Of a stretch of 32,322 bases of DNA, positions 1 through 8,039 are shown piece after piece; positions within the stretch are counted from its first letter, which is position 1; every line of letters begins with the position of its first letter. This stretch comes from Chitinophaga pinensis (GTDB lineage Bacteria > Bacteroidota > Bacteroidia > NS11-12g > UBA955), in contig CAMDDG010000025.1 of assembly GCA_945890895.1 (NCBI GenBank), positions 1 through 32,322 on the forward strand. The letters are read 5' to 3'. Both the position numbers and the translations under genes were made by a program. The notes under the pieces are model-generated. The model made no database searches. It was not told the DNA's origin and saw only the letters and a list, made by a program, of their open reading frames with translations.

Positions 1-857
1 TACCCCCATTTATTGGATGGCTGCAATTGTTCCATTTCCATTCCATTAGCAGGGTAAATAGCAAAATCTAAACTAGATTTAGTTGGATCCAAATTTACTC
101 CAGAACCTATATTACTATTGTAAACAGCAATATTTTTTTTGCAATCGCGAGTTGTAATTTTAGAATGACCAATATTATTTGGCCAGAATTTAGAAACATT
201 ATTTGGGTATTGTTGTTGACTTAACTGAATTACTTGACCCTTGTTAAGCAAAACGCTAAATTTTTTACCTAGTTCAGTTTCGAACTGCAAGTCAAAATCA
301 ACCCAAGTACTGTCATCATAAGCAATTACAGAATTTGTCCAAATTGAAACAGACCTTGTACTCACGTTATAATATCCAAAAATAGTTCTAGCAAAATACA
401 GATTATACTTACTACCGCAGTTATTTTTTTCCAAAACAGAATAAGAACCAGACAATCCAACGTCGTATGGGTCGGGTGTCGTAAATACTCTATTCAAAAG
501 TGGTTGACACACAATCTTTACTGGCTTAGAACTCACTAAAAATATACCTCTATTTCTAACCTTTCCATTCTCGTATAAAGGAAGTGATATTAATTTTCGT
601 TTTACCTTAAATGATCGAGTTTGATTTGCCAGTAGTTGAATCGAGGTATCAATATCATTATAATTGGTAATCCTAACTTTTTGATCCTCATCGCTTAACA
701 AATACAAATAATGATCTTTATACTGAATATTCGATGTATCTTCCGAATGATAAGCTGTACCACCGTAAATAGCATATGTAAATTGCGACCTTACATGCTT
801 GACACATAAAATCAACAGAAACAATAATATACTTCTTAATAAATTATTCAATTGCAT
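1..857 (-). CDS. Secreted IgGFc-binding-like surface protein, C-terminus cut by window edge
   Basis: The reading frame is open from an ATG at 857 to the window edge, giving about 285 residues with the C-terminal part missing. Residues 1-26 form a signal peptide (MQLNNLLRSILLFLLILCV, cleavage probably near VRSQ). The rest is beta-rich and resembles the N-terminal IgGFc-binding-like domain found in many Bacteroidota surface proteins. It has a segment NRGIFLVSSKPVKIV (such proteins carry a 'GI.I.S.KPV' motif), a segment FSVLLNKGQVIQL (matching 'f.v.LnkGq.yq') and DCKKNIAVYNSN (matching 'kPIaVf.G'). The function is inferred to be cell-surface adhesion or binding; the ligand is unknown. Such proteins usually end in a T9SS sorting domain, which would lie outside the window. 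The domain call comes from remembered motifs, not a search. An in-frame TAA lies seven codons upstream of the ATG, which supports this start. Confidence 0.6.
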   Translation of the reverse strand, partial: MQLNNLLRSILLFLLILCVKHVRSQFTYAIYGGTAYHSEDTSNIQYKDHYLYLLSDEDQKVRITNYNDIDTSIQLLANQTRSFKVKRKLISLPLYENGKVRNRGIFLVSSKPVKIVCQPLLNRVFTTPDPYDVGLSGSYSVLEKNNCGSKYNLYFARTIFGYYNVSTRSVSIWTNSVIAYDDSTWVDFDLQFETELGKKFSVLLNKGQVIQLSQQQYPNNVSKFWPNNIGHSKITTRDCKKNIAVYNSNIGSGVNLDPTKSSLDFAIYPANGMEMEQLQPSNKWG

Positions 858-1108
858 ATGCAGGGATACACAGTATTATCACAAGGTAATAATTTTATTG
901 GGTAATTACTATTGGTTGGATAAAAATCACTCCATTGTTGCACCATTGAATTATTTAAAAATAGCGGTATCGAACTGGGTGCAATTACAGATGAAAACGT
1001 TGAGGTAACTGAAGTATATCCCGTTGCCAATGGATTGTTATTGCTGAATGTCCACAAAAAATAACTGTAAACAGTGGGTAAGGGTTGCGCATTATTCAGT
1101 GTAATAAT
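848..1108 (-). pseudogene. Orphan open frame, possible 3' remnant of a surface-protein gene
   Basis: This minus-strand frame is open for about 86 codons from a TAG at 1109-1111 to a TGA at 848-850. It has no ATG near its 5' end; the only early start-like codon is a TTG at 1055-1057. The translation is rich in Ser, Asn, Pro, Thr and Tyr (for example WTFSNNNPLATGYTS and VYPCICN), like secreted proteins of this phylum. Its stop overlaps the start of the downstream IgGFc-like gene by ten bases, as in translationally coupled genes. It could be the 3' remnant of a decayed upstream gene or a chance open frame. I recognise no domain, and the DNA upstream does not continue the frame. Confidence 0.25.
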
Positions 1109-1463
1109 CTAGTTACTATCAACATTTTAAAAACAAGGTTGGGTTGATTTTAAGGATTAAAGACAACGATATATATTTTCAGGTTGTCAAATCCATGTAA
1201 GTCATTGTTATTATAGTTTTTTTGAATTATTTTGTTATGTAGGGGAAGTTTTATGTTCGAACTCAAGACAAAACAAGTAAACAATTCAATATTTTTAATT
1301 AAATTCCAAAATCAAGCATCATCAAAATGGATATATATTCTTATGAATTTCAAATGGAATTCCCCAGAAATTGAAGTATTTACATATCTAATTAGTATTA
1401 AAGACATTAACAATAAAAAACACGTTCATCATGGTACCTGTCATGTATTAAAATAAAAACACA
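858..1463. other. Gene-poor AT-rich divergent intergenic stretch
   Basis: About 600 bases lie between the divergent IgGFc-like gene and the T9SS cargo gene. Apart from the minus-strand orphan frame near its left end, the only open frame is plus-strand 1253-1456. It runs from an ATG for 67 codons (starts MFELKTKQVNNS, ends HHGTCHVLK) and stops seven bases before the cargo gene. Its composition is that of AT-rich translated noncoding DNA and I do not recognise it. It could instead be a leader or a small gene coupled to the next one. I see no RNA gene, inverted repeat or exact TAnnTTTG promoter element here. Confidence 0.4.
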
Positions 1464-3593
1464 ATGAAAAAAATACTACCCCTGCTCATCCTCATGTTTG
1501 GATTTATTGAGATAGAAGCAACTCATATAGCTGGTGCCGAAATTACCTATTTGTATATAGGTAATCAAAAATATGTTTTATATATTGATATTTATAGAGA
1601 TTGTCGTGGAACCACCTTTTCTAGTTCAAATTTTACTTATTATCATAGATTTCAAAATAATTCGGGAAATTCTCAACAGTATGTACCAACCAATAAACCC
1701 AAATTGAACCAAATTTCAGAAGTATCAAATATTTGCAAAGGCGGTGTTTCCTTCTGCTCTAAAGTCAATACCTCAGGTCAAGGATTTGGGTTAGAAAAAC
1801 ATCGTTATACCGATACCATAGATTTAACTAATTCAACAATCATAGGTCATATAAGTGCAGGAAGATGCATTTTCACTCCCTACATTTTAGTTAATCAAGG
1901 TAGACCCAATCAAAGTACCAGCGAATCCATATACAATGCAGAAATCAGTCTCTGCCAATTGTCATCACCGAGTATGGCATACAACAATTCGGGAGAATAT
2001 ATATCCAACCCAATAAACAAACTTCAATGTAACATTGGGAATTATATGAGTTACGGGGTCAATGACCCTGATCAAGATTCCATTTCTTATATTTGGTCAA
2101 AAGCTAAATCAACAGGATATGGAAATTTCATCACTTACTCTTCACCCCTATCCTATGATTACCCAATAGTTGGATATTGCCAACCAAACACCACAATTAA
2201 ATGTAACCCCACACCAGAAGAGTTGTTTCCTAAAGGAATTTACCTAAATGCATGGACCGGTGAAGTCATCGTAACACCTACAAACTGCTCGGGTTTATAT
2301 CCCATGGTGGTTGAAGCACGACAATACCGAAAAGATTCACTCAATGTTTACCGGTACATGGGTTGTACACGACGAGATTTAGATGTTTGGACTACTGATC
2401 TTACCTTGTCTGGAAATTATACAGCCGCGTACAATTTACCACCGATAGTTAGCGGGAACAAGAACTATAAAACCTGTGCTAACCGCAACATTTTTTTCAA
2501 ATTTACAATTAAAGATAGCACTTGGAATGGCTACCAGACAACACCTGACACACTGGAAATTAAGTGGATGAATATACCGAAAAATGCAACCTTAATTGAA
2601 TCTAAAATCGCACTGAATTACTACGAATACACATTTAGTTGGACTCCAACTACAATGGATGCTCGCAATCATATTTACCCTATTCAAGTCCAAGTCAAAG
2701 ACAATCATTGCGCTTCGCCTTTAATTACCAACCGAACCTTTTCTATTTATGTTGAAGGTGGATGCTGTGACACATTTAACCTCAAAAACATCAAACAAAT
2801 CGGATCCGGTTCTTATAAAATTGGTGATACTGTAGAAATCTCTACAGATACCATCAAAGGATATCCAAAAGTTTATTTTCAATGGCAAGCGAAAAGTCCG
2901 CAATTAGATTTCGCCAACATCCAGAATTCAAAACCTTACTCTAAAACAAATTCCACAAAGCTCCGCATCGATTCCGTTCAATTTCATCATCAGAATATGG
3001 ATTTCAGACTCTTAGCGTCTACCGATATTTGCACTGACACATCCAATATTACCAATCTAAAAATCGAAGACACTTGCATATTTACACACATTGACACTAT
3101 AAATTTATATGATACCCTTATTCACCACACTTTCGATACTACCTTCATTACAATATGGGACACATTAAAAGTGGTACATTATGATACCATTTTTACTAAA
3201 CTTTTTGATACTTCATATGTAAATATTACACAATTTGACACCCTGAGAATCACCCTTTATGATACAACCTACCTGCGTGTAGACGATACCTTAAATTTTA
3301 GTATTTCACTTACGGGAAGTATCCCTTTAGTTATTTCCAATATCGAAGTTTTCCCGAACCCTACTTCAGATAAATTAATAATTAAAATTGAAAAATTTAT
3401 GGATTTCTTGAATTACCGAATTGAAATCCTCGATGATCTTGGTAAATTAATGGAAAACACAACAATAAATAACCCAGTCATTGAATTTAATGTATTAAAC
3501 TGGGGAGCAAAAAGTGGAATATACTATTTACGAATCAAAAACGACCAGAATAAGGTTGTTGCTGTTAAAAAAATTGCTATTCAAATTAAATAA
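1464..3593 (+). CDS. Secreted T9SS cargo surface protein with DT octapeptide repeats
   Basis: A 709-residue exported protein. Residues 1-19 are a signal peptide ending at EATHIAG. The mature N-terminus (ATHIAGAEITYLYIG, then VLYIDIYRDCRG) is the opening typical of a family of large Bacteroidota surface proteins, often 'THIvGGe.tY...g..Y.i.l..YRDC'. The central region is beta-rich with scattered cysteines. Residues about 541-612 are a chain of octapeptides beginning DT and ending in an aromatic residue. Residues about 628-709 are a type A T9SS sorting domain: VFPNPTSDKLIIKI, then GKLMENTTI, then SGIYYLRIKN and a basic end KKIAIQIK. It is therefore expected to pass the inner membrane by Sec and the outer membrane by T9SS, ending anchored or released at the surface. 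The precise role is unknown. It is monocistronic, with a strong terminator downstream. Confidence 0.85.
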   Translation: MKKILPLLILMFGFIEIEATHIAGAEITYLYIGNQKYVLYIDIYRDCRGTTFSSSNFTYYHRFQNNSGNSQQYVPTNKPKLNQISEVSNICKGGVSFCSKVNTSGQGFGLEKHRYTDTIDLTNSTIIGHISAGRCIFTPYILVNQGRPNQSTSESIYNAEISLCQLSSPSMAYNNSGEYISNPINKLQCNIGNYMSYGVNDPDQDSISYIWSKAKSTGYGNFITYSSPLSYDYPIVGYCQPNTTIKCNPTPEELFPKGIYLNAWTGEVIVTPTNCSGLYPMVVEARQYRKDSLNVYRYMGCTRRDLDVWTTDLTLSGNYTAAYNLPPIVSGNKNYKTCANRNIFFKFTIKDSTWNGYQTTPDTLEIKWMNIPKNATLIESKIALNYYEYTFSWTPTTMDARNHIYPIQVQVKDNHCASPLITNRTFSIYVEGGCCDTFNLKNIKQIGSGSYKIGDTVEISTDTIKGYPKVYFQWQAKSPQLDFANIQNSKPYSKTNSTKLRIDSVQFHHQNMDFRLLASTDICTDTSNITNLKIEDTCIFTHIDTINLYDTLIHHTFDTTFITIWDTLKVVHYDTIFTKLFDTSYVNITQFDTLRITLYDTTYLRVDDTLNFSISLTGSIPLVISNIEVFPNPTSDKLIIKIEKFMDFLNYRIEILDDLGKLMENTTINNPVIEFNVLNWGAKSGIYYLRIKNDQNKVVAVKKIAIQIK
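3066..3300 (+). repeat. In-frame octapeptide repeat DTxxxxx(Y/F/W)
   Basis: Within the T9SS cargo protein, residues about 541-612 read as successive units DTINLY, DTLIHHTF, DTTFITIW, DTLKVVHY, DTIFTKLF, DTSYVNITQF, DTLRITLY, DTTYLRVD and DTLNF. Most units are exactly eight residues (24 bases), and the Asp-Thr pair is invariant. The DNA of the units differs, so selection appears to keep the protein pattern rather than recent duplication. It sits just before the sorting domain and is probably a stalk or linker. Confidence 0.8.
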
Positions 3594-3716
3594 AACAATC
3601 AAATTTAAAATGTTTTAGACTAAATGCCAGTAGTTTTCAAGAAGAATAGCAATCGTTATTAGTTGGTAAATAAAATGTTTCAATTGGAATTCAATTAGAT
3701 TTTTCCTAGTATAAAA

Positions 3717-3750
3717 AACAAAAAAACCGGCCTAAGCCGGTTTTTTTGTT
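3717..3750. terminator. Bidirectional intrinsic terminator
   Basis: A perfect 15-base inverted repeat, AACAAAAAAACCGGC and GCCGGTTTTTTTGTT, flanks a CTAA loop. Read in either direction it gives a GC-rich stem followed by seven T residues. It lies between the convergent T9SS cargo gene and TPR gene and can serve both. Confidence 0.92.
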
Positions 3751-3783
3751 ATCAAACTAACAGCTGCAATGCAGCTAACACTT

Positions 3784-6741
3784 TTACTTGGTTGTTGCTA
3801 ATCGCTGCTTAGCGATATCTACATACTTCTTGTCTGTGAAGTTCTCAATAACCTTATTCCAGGCATCCTTTGCACTGACCAAATCATTGGTTTTGGCAAA
3901 AGCATCCCCCAACAAAATCAAACCACTGCACACCCATTCGTCATAGGCATTGAACTGATCCAATAACTCAAAACAAACATCCTGACAAGCAATCATGCTG
4001 TCTTGTTCAAACAATACCTGTGCTTGCAAATATTTGGCTTCAGCGGCAAAGCGACTGTCGCCAGAACTATAAATATCTTTCAATTTCGGCAACGCTTCTT
4101 CGTATTTTTTCTCTTCCACCAATCCACGCGCCAAAATAATTTGAGAATTCAATTTCAAATCACTGTCAACCGACTGGTCTTCCAACACTTTTCCAGCTAC
4201 GGTTTTCAAGCCTTGTTTATTTCCCGATTTATTGTAGCAATACATCATGGTTTTCCATGCTTTACGTTGAATATCCTTGGATCGAGTTATGCTCTCCAAA
4301 ATTTCAACGTATTGAATAATTTCATCGCAACTTGCGCTATTGCCATAAATCTTCAACACCGCCAATGTAGCATCTTCTTTTAAATCACAGGAATTAGCAA
4401 CTGCTACTTTTTTATACGCTTCAATTGCCTTTTGAGGTTGTTTTAATTCCTCGTAACTCATCCCCAAATAATACAACGATGAAATCACGAAATTACCATT
4501 CGGTTTTTCTGATAAATACGTTTCAAACGAAGGAGCTGCCTTTTTGTAGTCCTGACGATCATAAGCATTCATTGCTGTTTCGTACAAGACACTGTCCTCA
4601 GCTGAAGAAGAAATTCCCCCGCGAGAAGAAGCCCATTTAACATAGTCCTTGGCTCTACCCTCTTCCGTGTAAATGAATTTTACCATATCCGAAGCGGATT
4701 GAGCGTCTTGGGTACCTTTGAATTCATCATATAAACGAGTGTACACCGAAACCGCTTCATCCACTTTTTTGTCGTTGTAATAAATTCGACCCAAAGTACT
4801 GTATGCTTTGCGCGTTAATTGAGTGCCGGGATACAAGGTTAAAATTTGCTTATAATACGATTCCGCTTCTTTGGTTCGATTCATCGTCATGTATTCCGAA
4901 GCGATATCGTTGTATCCGTCCATTGCGTAGCGACTTCTTGGATATTGATCGATCAATCGCTTCAACGTGCTAACTTTTTCCTCGGAACGATGCAACAAGC
5001 CGTAAATAACCGAACTTTGGTACAATGCATAATCCGCATCCGTACCGTTTTTACCAGACACATAGGCATAGGCTCTTACGGATCGCTCTAAATCACGGGT
5101 CATTAAATAACAATCGCCCAATCGCAAATAAGCATCATGAACCACTCGCTCTTCATAGCGATTGTTGGTTAACTTTTTGGTAAACTCATCGAAATAAGTG
5201 GCTGCTTCGCCGTAATTTTTCTTTCCAAAATGCACATACCCTTGTCCGTAATATGCATACGGAAACTCTTTCACGCGATCGGATTGCGACATGTCAATGA
5301 ACGATTTATACTCGGTCAAAGCTTTGTCGTTATCGCCTTTTTGCATCAATGCTTCGGCCGTCCAGTAACTGGCTTCGGCTGCGTATTTTTTATTGGCTTG
5401 CTTCTTTTTACATTTAGCAAAGAGTTCAATGGCATCATCGAATTTTCTACTTTTATACAATTCCATACCACGAGCTAAGGTTACTTTTTGATAGATCTCC
5501 TCTGTAGCTTCATCCAAATCATCGATGCCTTCCAAAATATCCACAGCTTCGCGGTAATTGTCGGTATTCAACAGCAAACGTGCTTTGAGTTTGCTTGCTT
5601 CTTTGGCTTCGGGGGATTTGGGGAACATTCGAACGTATTTATCCAAGAGTTTCGTTGCATTGGACTCGCCCAATTGAACCGCAATTTTGGCTTGGGTATA
5701 CAATGAAATACGTGCAATTTCTTCGTTAAATCCAGTTCTCCACACTTCAGAATAAGCAAACGATGCTTCTCGGTAATTCTTCATTTCCAACAACACGTTA
5801 CCCAGTTCATAACAAGCAATTTGAGCTAAACTGTCGTTATTTTTGGCAACCGCTCTCAACCAGGGTAAACACTCATTGCTTTGATCTGATTTAGCAAAGG
5901 CATAACCAATTTCAAATTGTTCTTGAGCGGATAATTTTTCTATTTTGGGATTAACTACCATGAAACTTTCTGTTGCTTTGCGGTAGGATTTCATCCGATA
6001 ATAGCATTTTCCCTTTAACCAGTCAATGTCGTTTTTACTAACACGGGGCGTATTAATTTTATCCAACTCACCAATGGCTTCTTCGTATTTCGACATTTGA
6101 TACAAGACCTGCGCCATGTAAAAATGTACTTTTTCGAATCGTTTATCTTTAATGGAACGGAATGCATTGAATGCGGCTTCGTAATCTTTCTCCATCAAAC
6201 ACGCATAACCGTAGTAGTATTGGGAAATTCCCGCATATTGAGGATTCCCTTTATTTACTTTCTCCAAATGCTCTTTGGCTTCTTTAAATTTCTCTCTAAA
6301 CACATAACAAAATCCCACTCGGAAATTGAACATGTCTTTATCTTTAGGACTCAAGGCCTTTTCGTCAACTTCGCGATAATACCCCAGCGCAGCGGGGTAT
6401 TTTCCCCCGTTATAAAAATAATCGCCTAAGGCCAAATTGGCTTGATTTGCGCGACTCGAATTGGGATTGTTGTTCAAATAACTGTTCAAAAATGGCTCCG
6501 CATTTTCATGCTGCGCATACAATTTTGCCATTGCATGATAAAACACCAAGTCGCCATTTTCCTTTGCCCCTTCAATAGCCAATGCCTGCTCGAACTGAGC
6601 AATGGCTGCATTAAAACGACCTTCCTCGTACAATTCTAAACCGCGATCAAAATAAATTCGGGGATAGGTGTTCAATGTATGTTGCTGTCCATACACCCAC
6701 GATTGAACCAAAAGCAATAAAACAATTGCAGAATACCTCAT
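3784..6741 (-). CDS. Large periplasmic TPR-repeat protein
   Basis: A 985-residue exported protein made almost entirely of tetratricopeptide repeats. I chose the ATG at 6741 rather than one 15 bases upstream for two reasons. It opens directly into a clean signal peptide (MRYSAIVLLLLVQSWVYG, then QQ), and a perfect -7 promoter element (6746-6753) overlaps the longer start. Repeats are visible throughout, for example YFDRGLELYEEGRFNAAIAQFEQAL near the N-terminus, AALGYYREV, and SLYYLGMSYEELKQPQKAIEAYKKV in the C-terminal third. There is no membrane segment after the signal peptide. Proteins of about 1000 residues with this layout are conserved in Bacteroidota but poorly characterised. A scaffold role for envelope complexes is inference. 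It is a single gene with a strong terminator behind it. Confidence 0.85.
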   Translation of the reverse strand: MRYSAIVLLLLVQSWVYGQQHTLNTYPRIYFDRGLELYEEGRFNAAIAQFEQALAIEGAKENGDLVFYHAMAKLYAQHENAEPFLNSYLNNNPNSSRANQANLALGDYFYNGGKYPAALGYYREVDEKALSPKDKDMFNFRVGFCYVFREKFKEAKEHLEKVNKGNPQYAGISQYYYGYACLMEKDYEAAFNAFRSIKDKRFEKVHFYMAQVLYQMSKYEEAIGELDKINTPRVSKNDIDWLKGKCYYRMKSYRKATESFMVVNPKIEKLSAQEQFEIGYAFAKSDQSNECLPWLRAVAKNNDSLAQIACYELGNVLLEMKNYREASFAYSEVWRTGFNEEIARISLYTQAKIAVQLGESNATKLLDKYVRMFPKSPEAKEASKLKARLLLNTDNYREAVDILEGIDDLDEATEEIYQKVTLARGMELYKSRKFDDAIELFAKCKKKQANKKYAAEASYWTAEALMQKGDNDKALTEYKSFIDMSQSDRVKEFPYAYYGQGYVHFGKKNYGEAATYFDEFTKKLTNNRYEERVVHDAYLRLGDCYLMTRDLERSVRAYAYVSGKNGTDADYALYQSSVIYGLLHRSEEKVSTLKRLIDQYPRSRYAMDGYNDIASEYMTMNRTKEAESYYKQILTLYPGTQLTRKAYSTLGRIYYNDKKVDEAVSVYTRLYDEFKGTQDAQSASDMVKFIYTEEGRAKDYVKWASSRGGISSSAEDSVLYETAMNAYDRQDYKKAAPSFETYLSEKPNGNFVISSLYYLGMSYEELKQPQKAIEAYKKVAVANSCDLKEDATLAVLKIYGNSASCDEIIQYVEILESITRSKDIQRKAWKTMMYCYNKSGNKQGLKTVAGKVLEDQSVDSDLKLNSQIILARGLVEEKKYEEALPKLKDIYSSGDSRFAAEAKYLQAQVLFEQDSMIACQDVCFELLDQFNAYDEWVCSGLILLGDAFAKTNDLVSAKDAWNKVIENFTDKKYVDIAKQRLATTK

Positions 6742-6745
6742 AAAA

Positions 6746-6753
6746 CAAAAGTA
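6746..6753 (-). promoter_or_regulatory. -7 element of the TPR gene promoter, leaderless
   Basis: The minus strand reads TACTTTTG, an exact match to the Bacteroidota -7 consensus TAnnTTTG. Only four bases (TTTT) separate it from the ATG at 6741, so transcription should begin at or next to the start codon. No convincing -33 TTTG is visible at the usual distance. Confidence 0.55.
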
Positions 6754-6806
6754 CATCGGGATTTACAAGTAAATTCCGACACTTATTGACAAAACCAACC
6801 AGTGAG

Positions 6807-7925
6807 TTAATTATTGAACATATTTGCCAATTTCAAGGCATTGGAATCATTATTGAAAGATTCCTGCAATAGTTTCATCCGCTCTTGATTGTTTTGGGAG
6901 GAATAATCCAAGGTAAATGCGTGTTGAATATGCAAAACGATTTCTTTTTCTGTTCCACCAACAAAACACAATGACTCCAGACCCGTTTGATCCACCATTT
7001 CTCGATTGGCCACAATAAACCGACCGCGATACAGTGAATTCAACAGCTTCAATTTGATGCCGGTAGACTGAAATGTCACCATGCAATTCACATGGGCATT
7101 TTGAATTAAATCCAAAATTTCTTGAGTGGGCACATCACGCACCAAAGTTACATGTGGATATTTGGATACGGATCGTTGTAAATGTTTTGAGGGACGACTT
7201 CCTGCCACCACACAAGGCACATTTAATTTAGAAAATACCCGTTCTACCAGGTAAATCGCCGCGCGATTATTTTCGGGTACCGATAAATTCCCATGATACA
7301 AAACATACTCACCTTTCCCCACTTTGGCGGTAACTTCCTTATTTGAGTGGAACGCCGGAATGTAGGTTGTTTTGCCATAAATCCCGGAAAAATAATCGGT
7401 TTCCATGGGCGAAATTGCCGCAATTCCATGCACTTGATGAAGTACTTTTTCGTAGCGTTTTAGTCGCCAAGCTTCCCATAGAAAGAATAATTTTTTCAAC
7501 CAGAAATGTTCGGCGATGGCCAGTGCGTTGTAGTAATTGTGTTCCACATTGTGAGCTCGAACCACCATAGTTCTGCCTTTTAAATCGGGGTGATTCACAA
7601 AAAATGTGGTGTGCAACCCTTCAAATAATATGGGCGAATGGTCTTGTTTGAGTCGATCCAACAAATGAAAATCGCTTCGAGTGCGCACGATATACGGCAA
7701 CAATCCCCAGAATGGATTTCCACCTTTTCGGGGATAGTAATGCAGTTGATCTACCGAATCTTCGAGTTCTTTCGATAAACTTTTACCGTCGTACAAATAC
7801 ACGTGAAGCGTGACTTTAATTCCCAAATTGCGCAATGAAACCAATTTAAAATACATATCCGTTGAACCGCCGTAATTCGGAGGATAAGGCATATCGAATG
7901 CTATGATATGTATGTGGTTAATCAT
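6807..7925 (-). CDS. Glycosyltransferase, GT4-like GT-B fold
   Basis: A 372-residue soluble protein with the layout of GT-B retaining glycosyltransferases. The N-terminal Rossmann domain starts HIIAFDMPYPPNYGGSTDMYFKLVSLRNLG, the acceptor-side glycine motif. A linker contains VVRAHNVEHNYY and AAISPMETDYF. The C-terminal nucleotide-sugar domain starts near EYVLYHGNLSVPENNRAA and includes VPCVVAGSRPS and VTLVRDVPTQEILDLI. The family transfers a sugar from a nucleotide donor to a cell-surface glycan; donor and acceptor cannot be read from the sequence. The usual C-terminal EX7E motif is weak: residues GIKLKLLNSLYRGRFIVANREMV occupy that place. It lies 114 bases downstream of a second glycosyltransferase on the same strand, which suggests shared work on lipopolysaccharide, glycoprotein or exopolysaccharide. 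Confidence 0.8.
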   Translation of the reverse strand: MINHIHIIAFDMPYPPNYGGSTDMYFKLVSLRNLGIKVTLHVYLYDGKSLSKELEDSVDQLHYYPRKGGNPFWGLLPYIVRTRSDFHLLDRLKQDHSPILFEGLHTTFFVNHPDLKGRTMVVRAHNVEHNYYNALAIAEHFWLKKLFFLWEAWRLKRYEKVLHQVHGIAAISPMETDYFSGIYGKTTYIPAFHSNKEVTAKVGKGEYVLYHGNLSVPENNRAAIYLVERVFSKLNVPCVVAGSRPSKHLQRSVSKYPHVTLVRDVPTQEILDLIQNAHVNCMVTFQSTGIKLKLLNSLYRGRFIVANREMVDQTGLESLCFVGGTEKEIVLHIQHAFTLDYSSQNNQERMKLLQESFNNDSNALKLANMFNN

Positions 7926-7986
7926 GGTTGTATTTAATCTAAATTGTTAATTTGTACTAGGTGATTCTATATATTTTTTTCGTGCA

Positions 7987-8026
7987 CTTGATTCTCAAAA
8001 TCTTGATTTTCTTGATTCCTAAAATC
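7987..8026. repeat. Short degenerate direct repeats between glycosyltransferase genes
   Basis: The plus strand reads TTGATTCTCAAAATC, then TTGATTTTC, then TTGATTCCTAAAATC: two 15-base units differing at two positions with a 9-base partial unit between them. On the coding strand the core is GAATCAAG. It resembles other ~15-base repeats at 13446-13475 and 16733-16837. Confidence 0.6.
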
Positions 8027-8039
8027 CGTTTCAATTGAT

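Noticed and set aside
1253..1456. 67-codon plus-strand gene before the T9SS cargo gene
   Set aside because: No recognisable domain or signal and AT-driven composition; it cannot be separated from chance.
4003..6639. Several 65-126 codon plus-strand open frames opposite the TPR gene
   Set aside because: All are antisense to a long, clearly real coding region and show no domain or signal.
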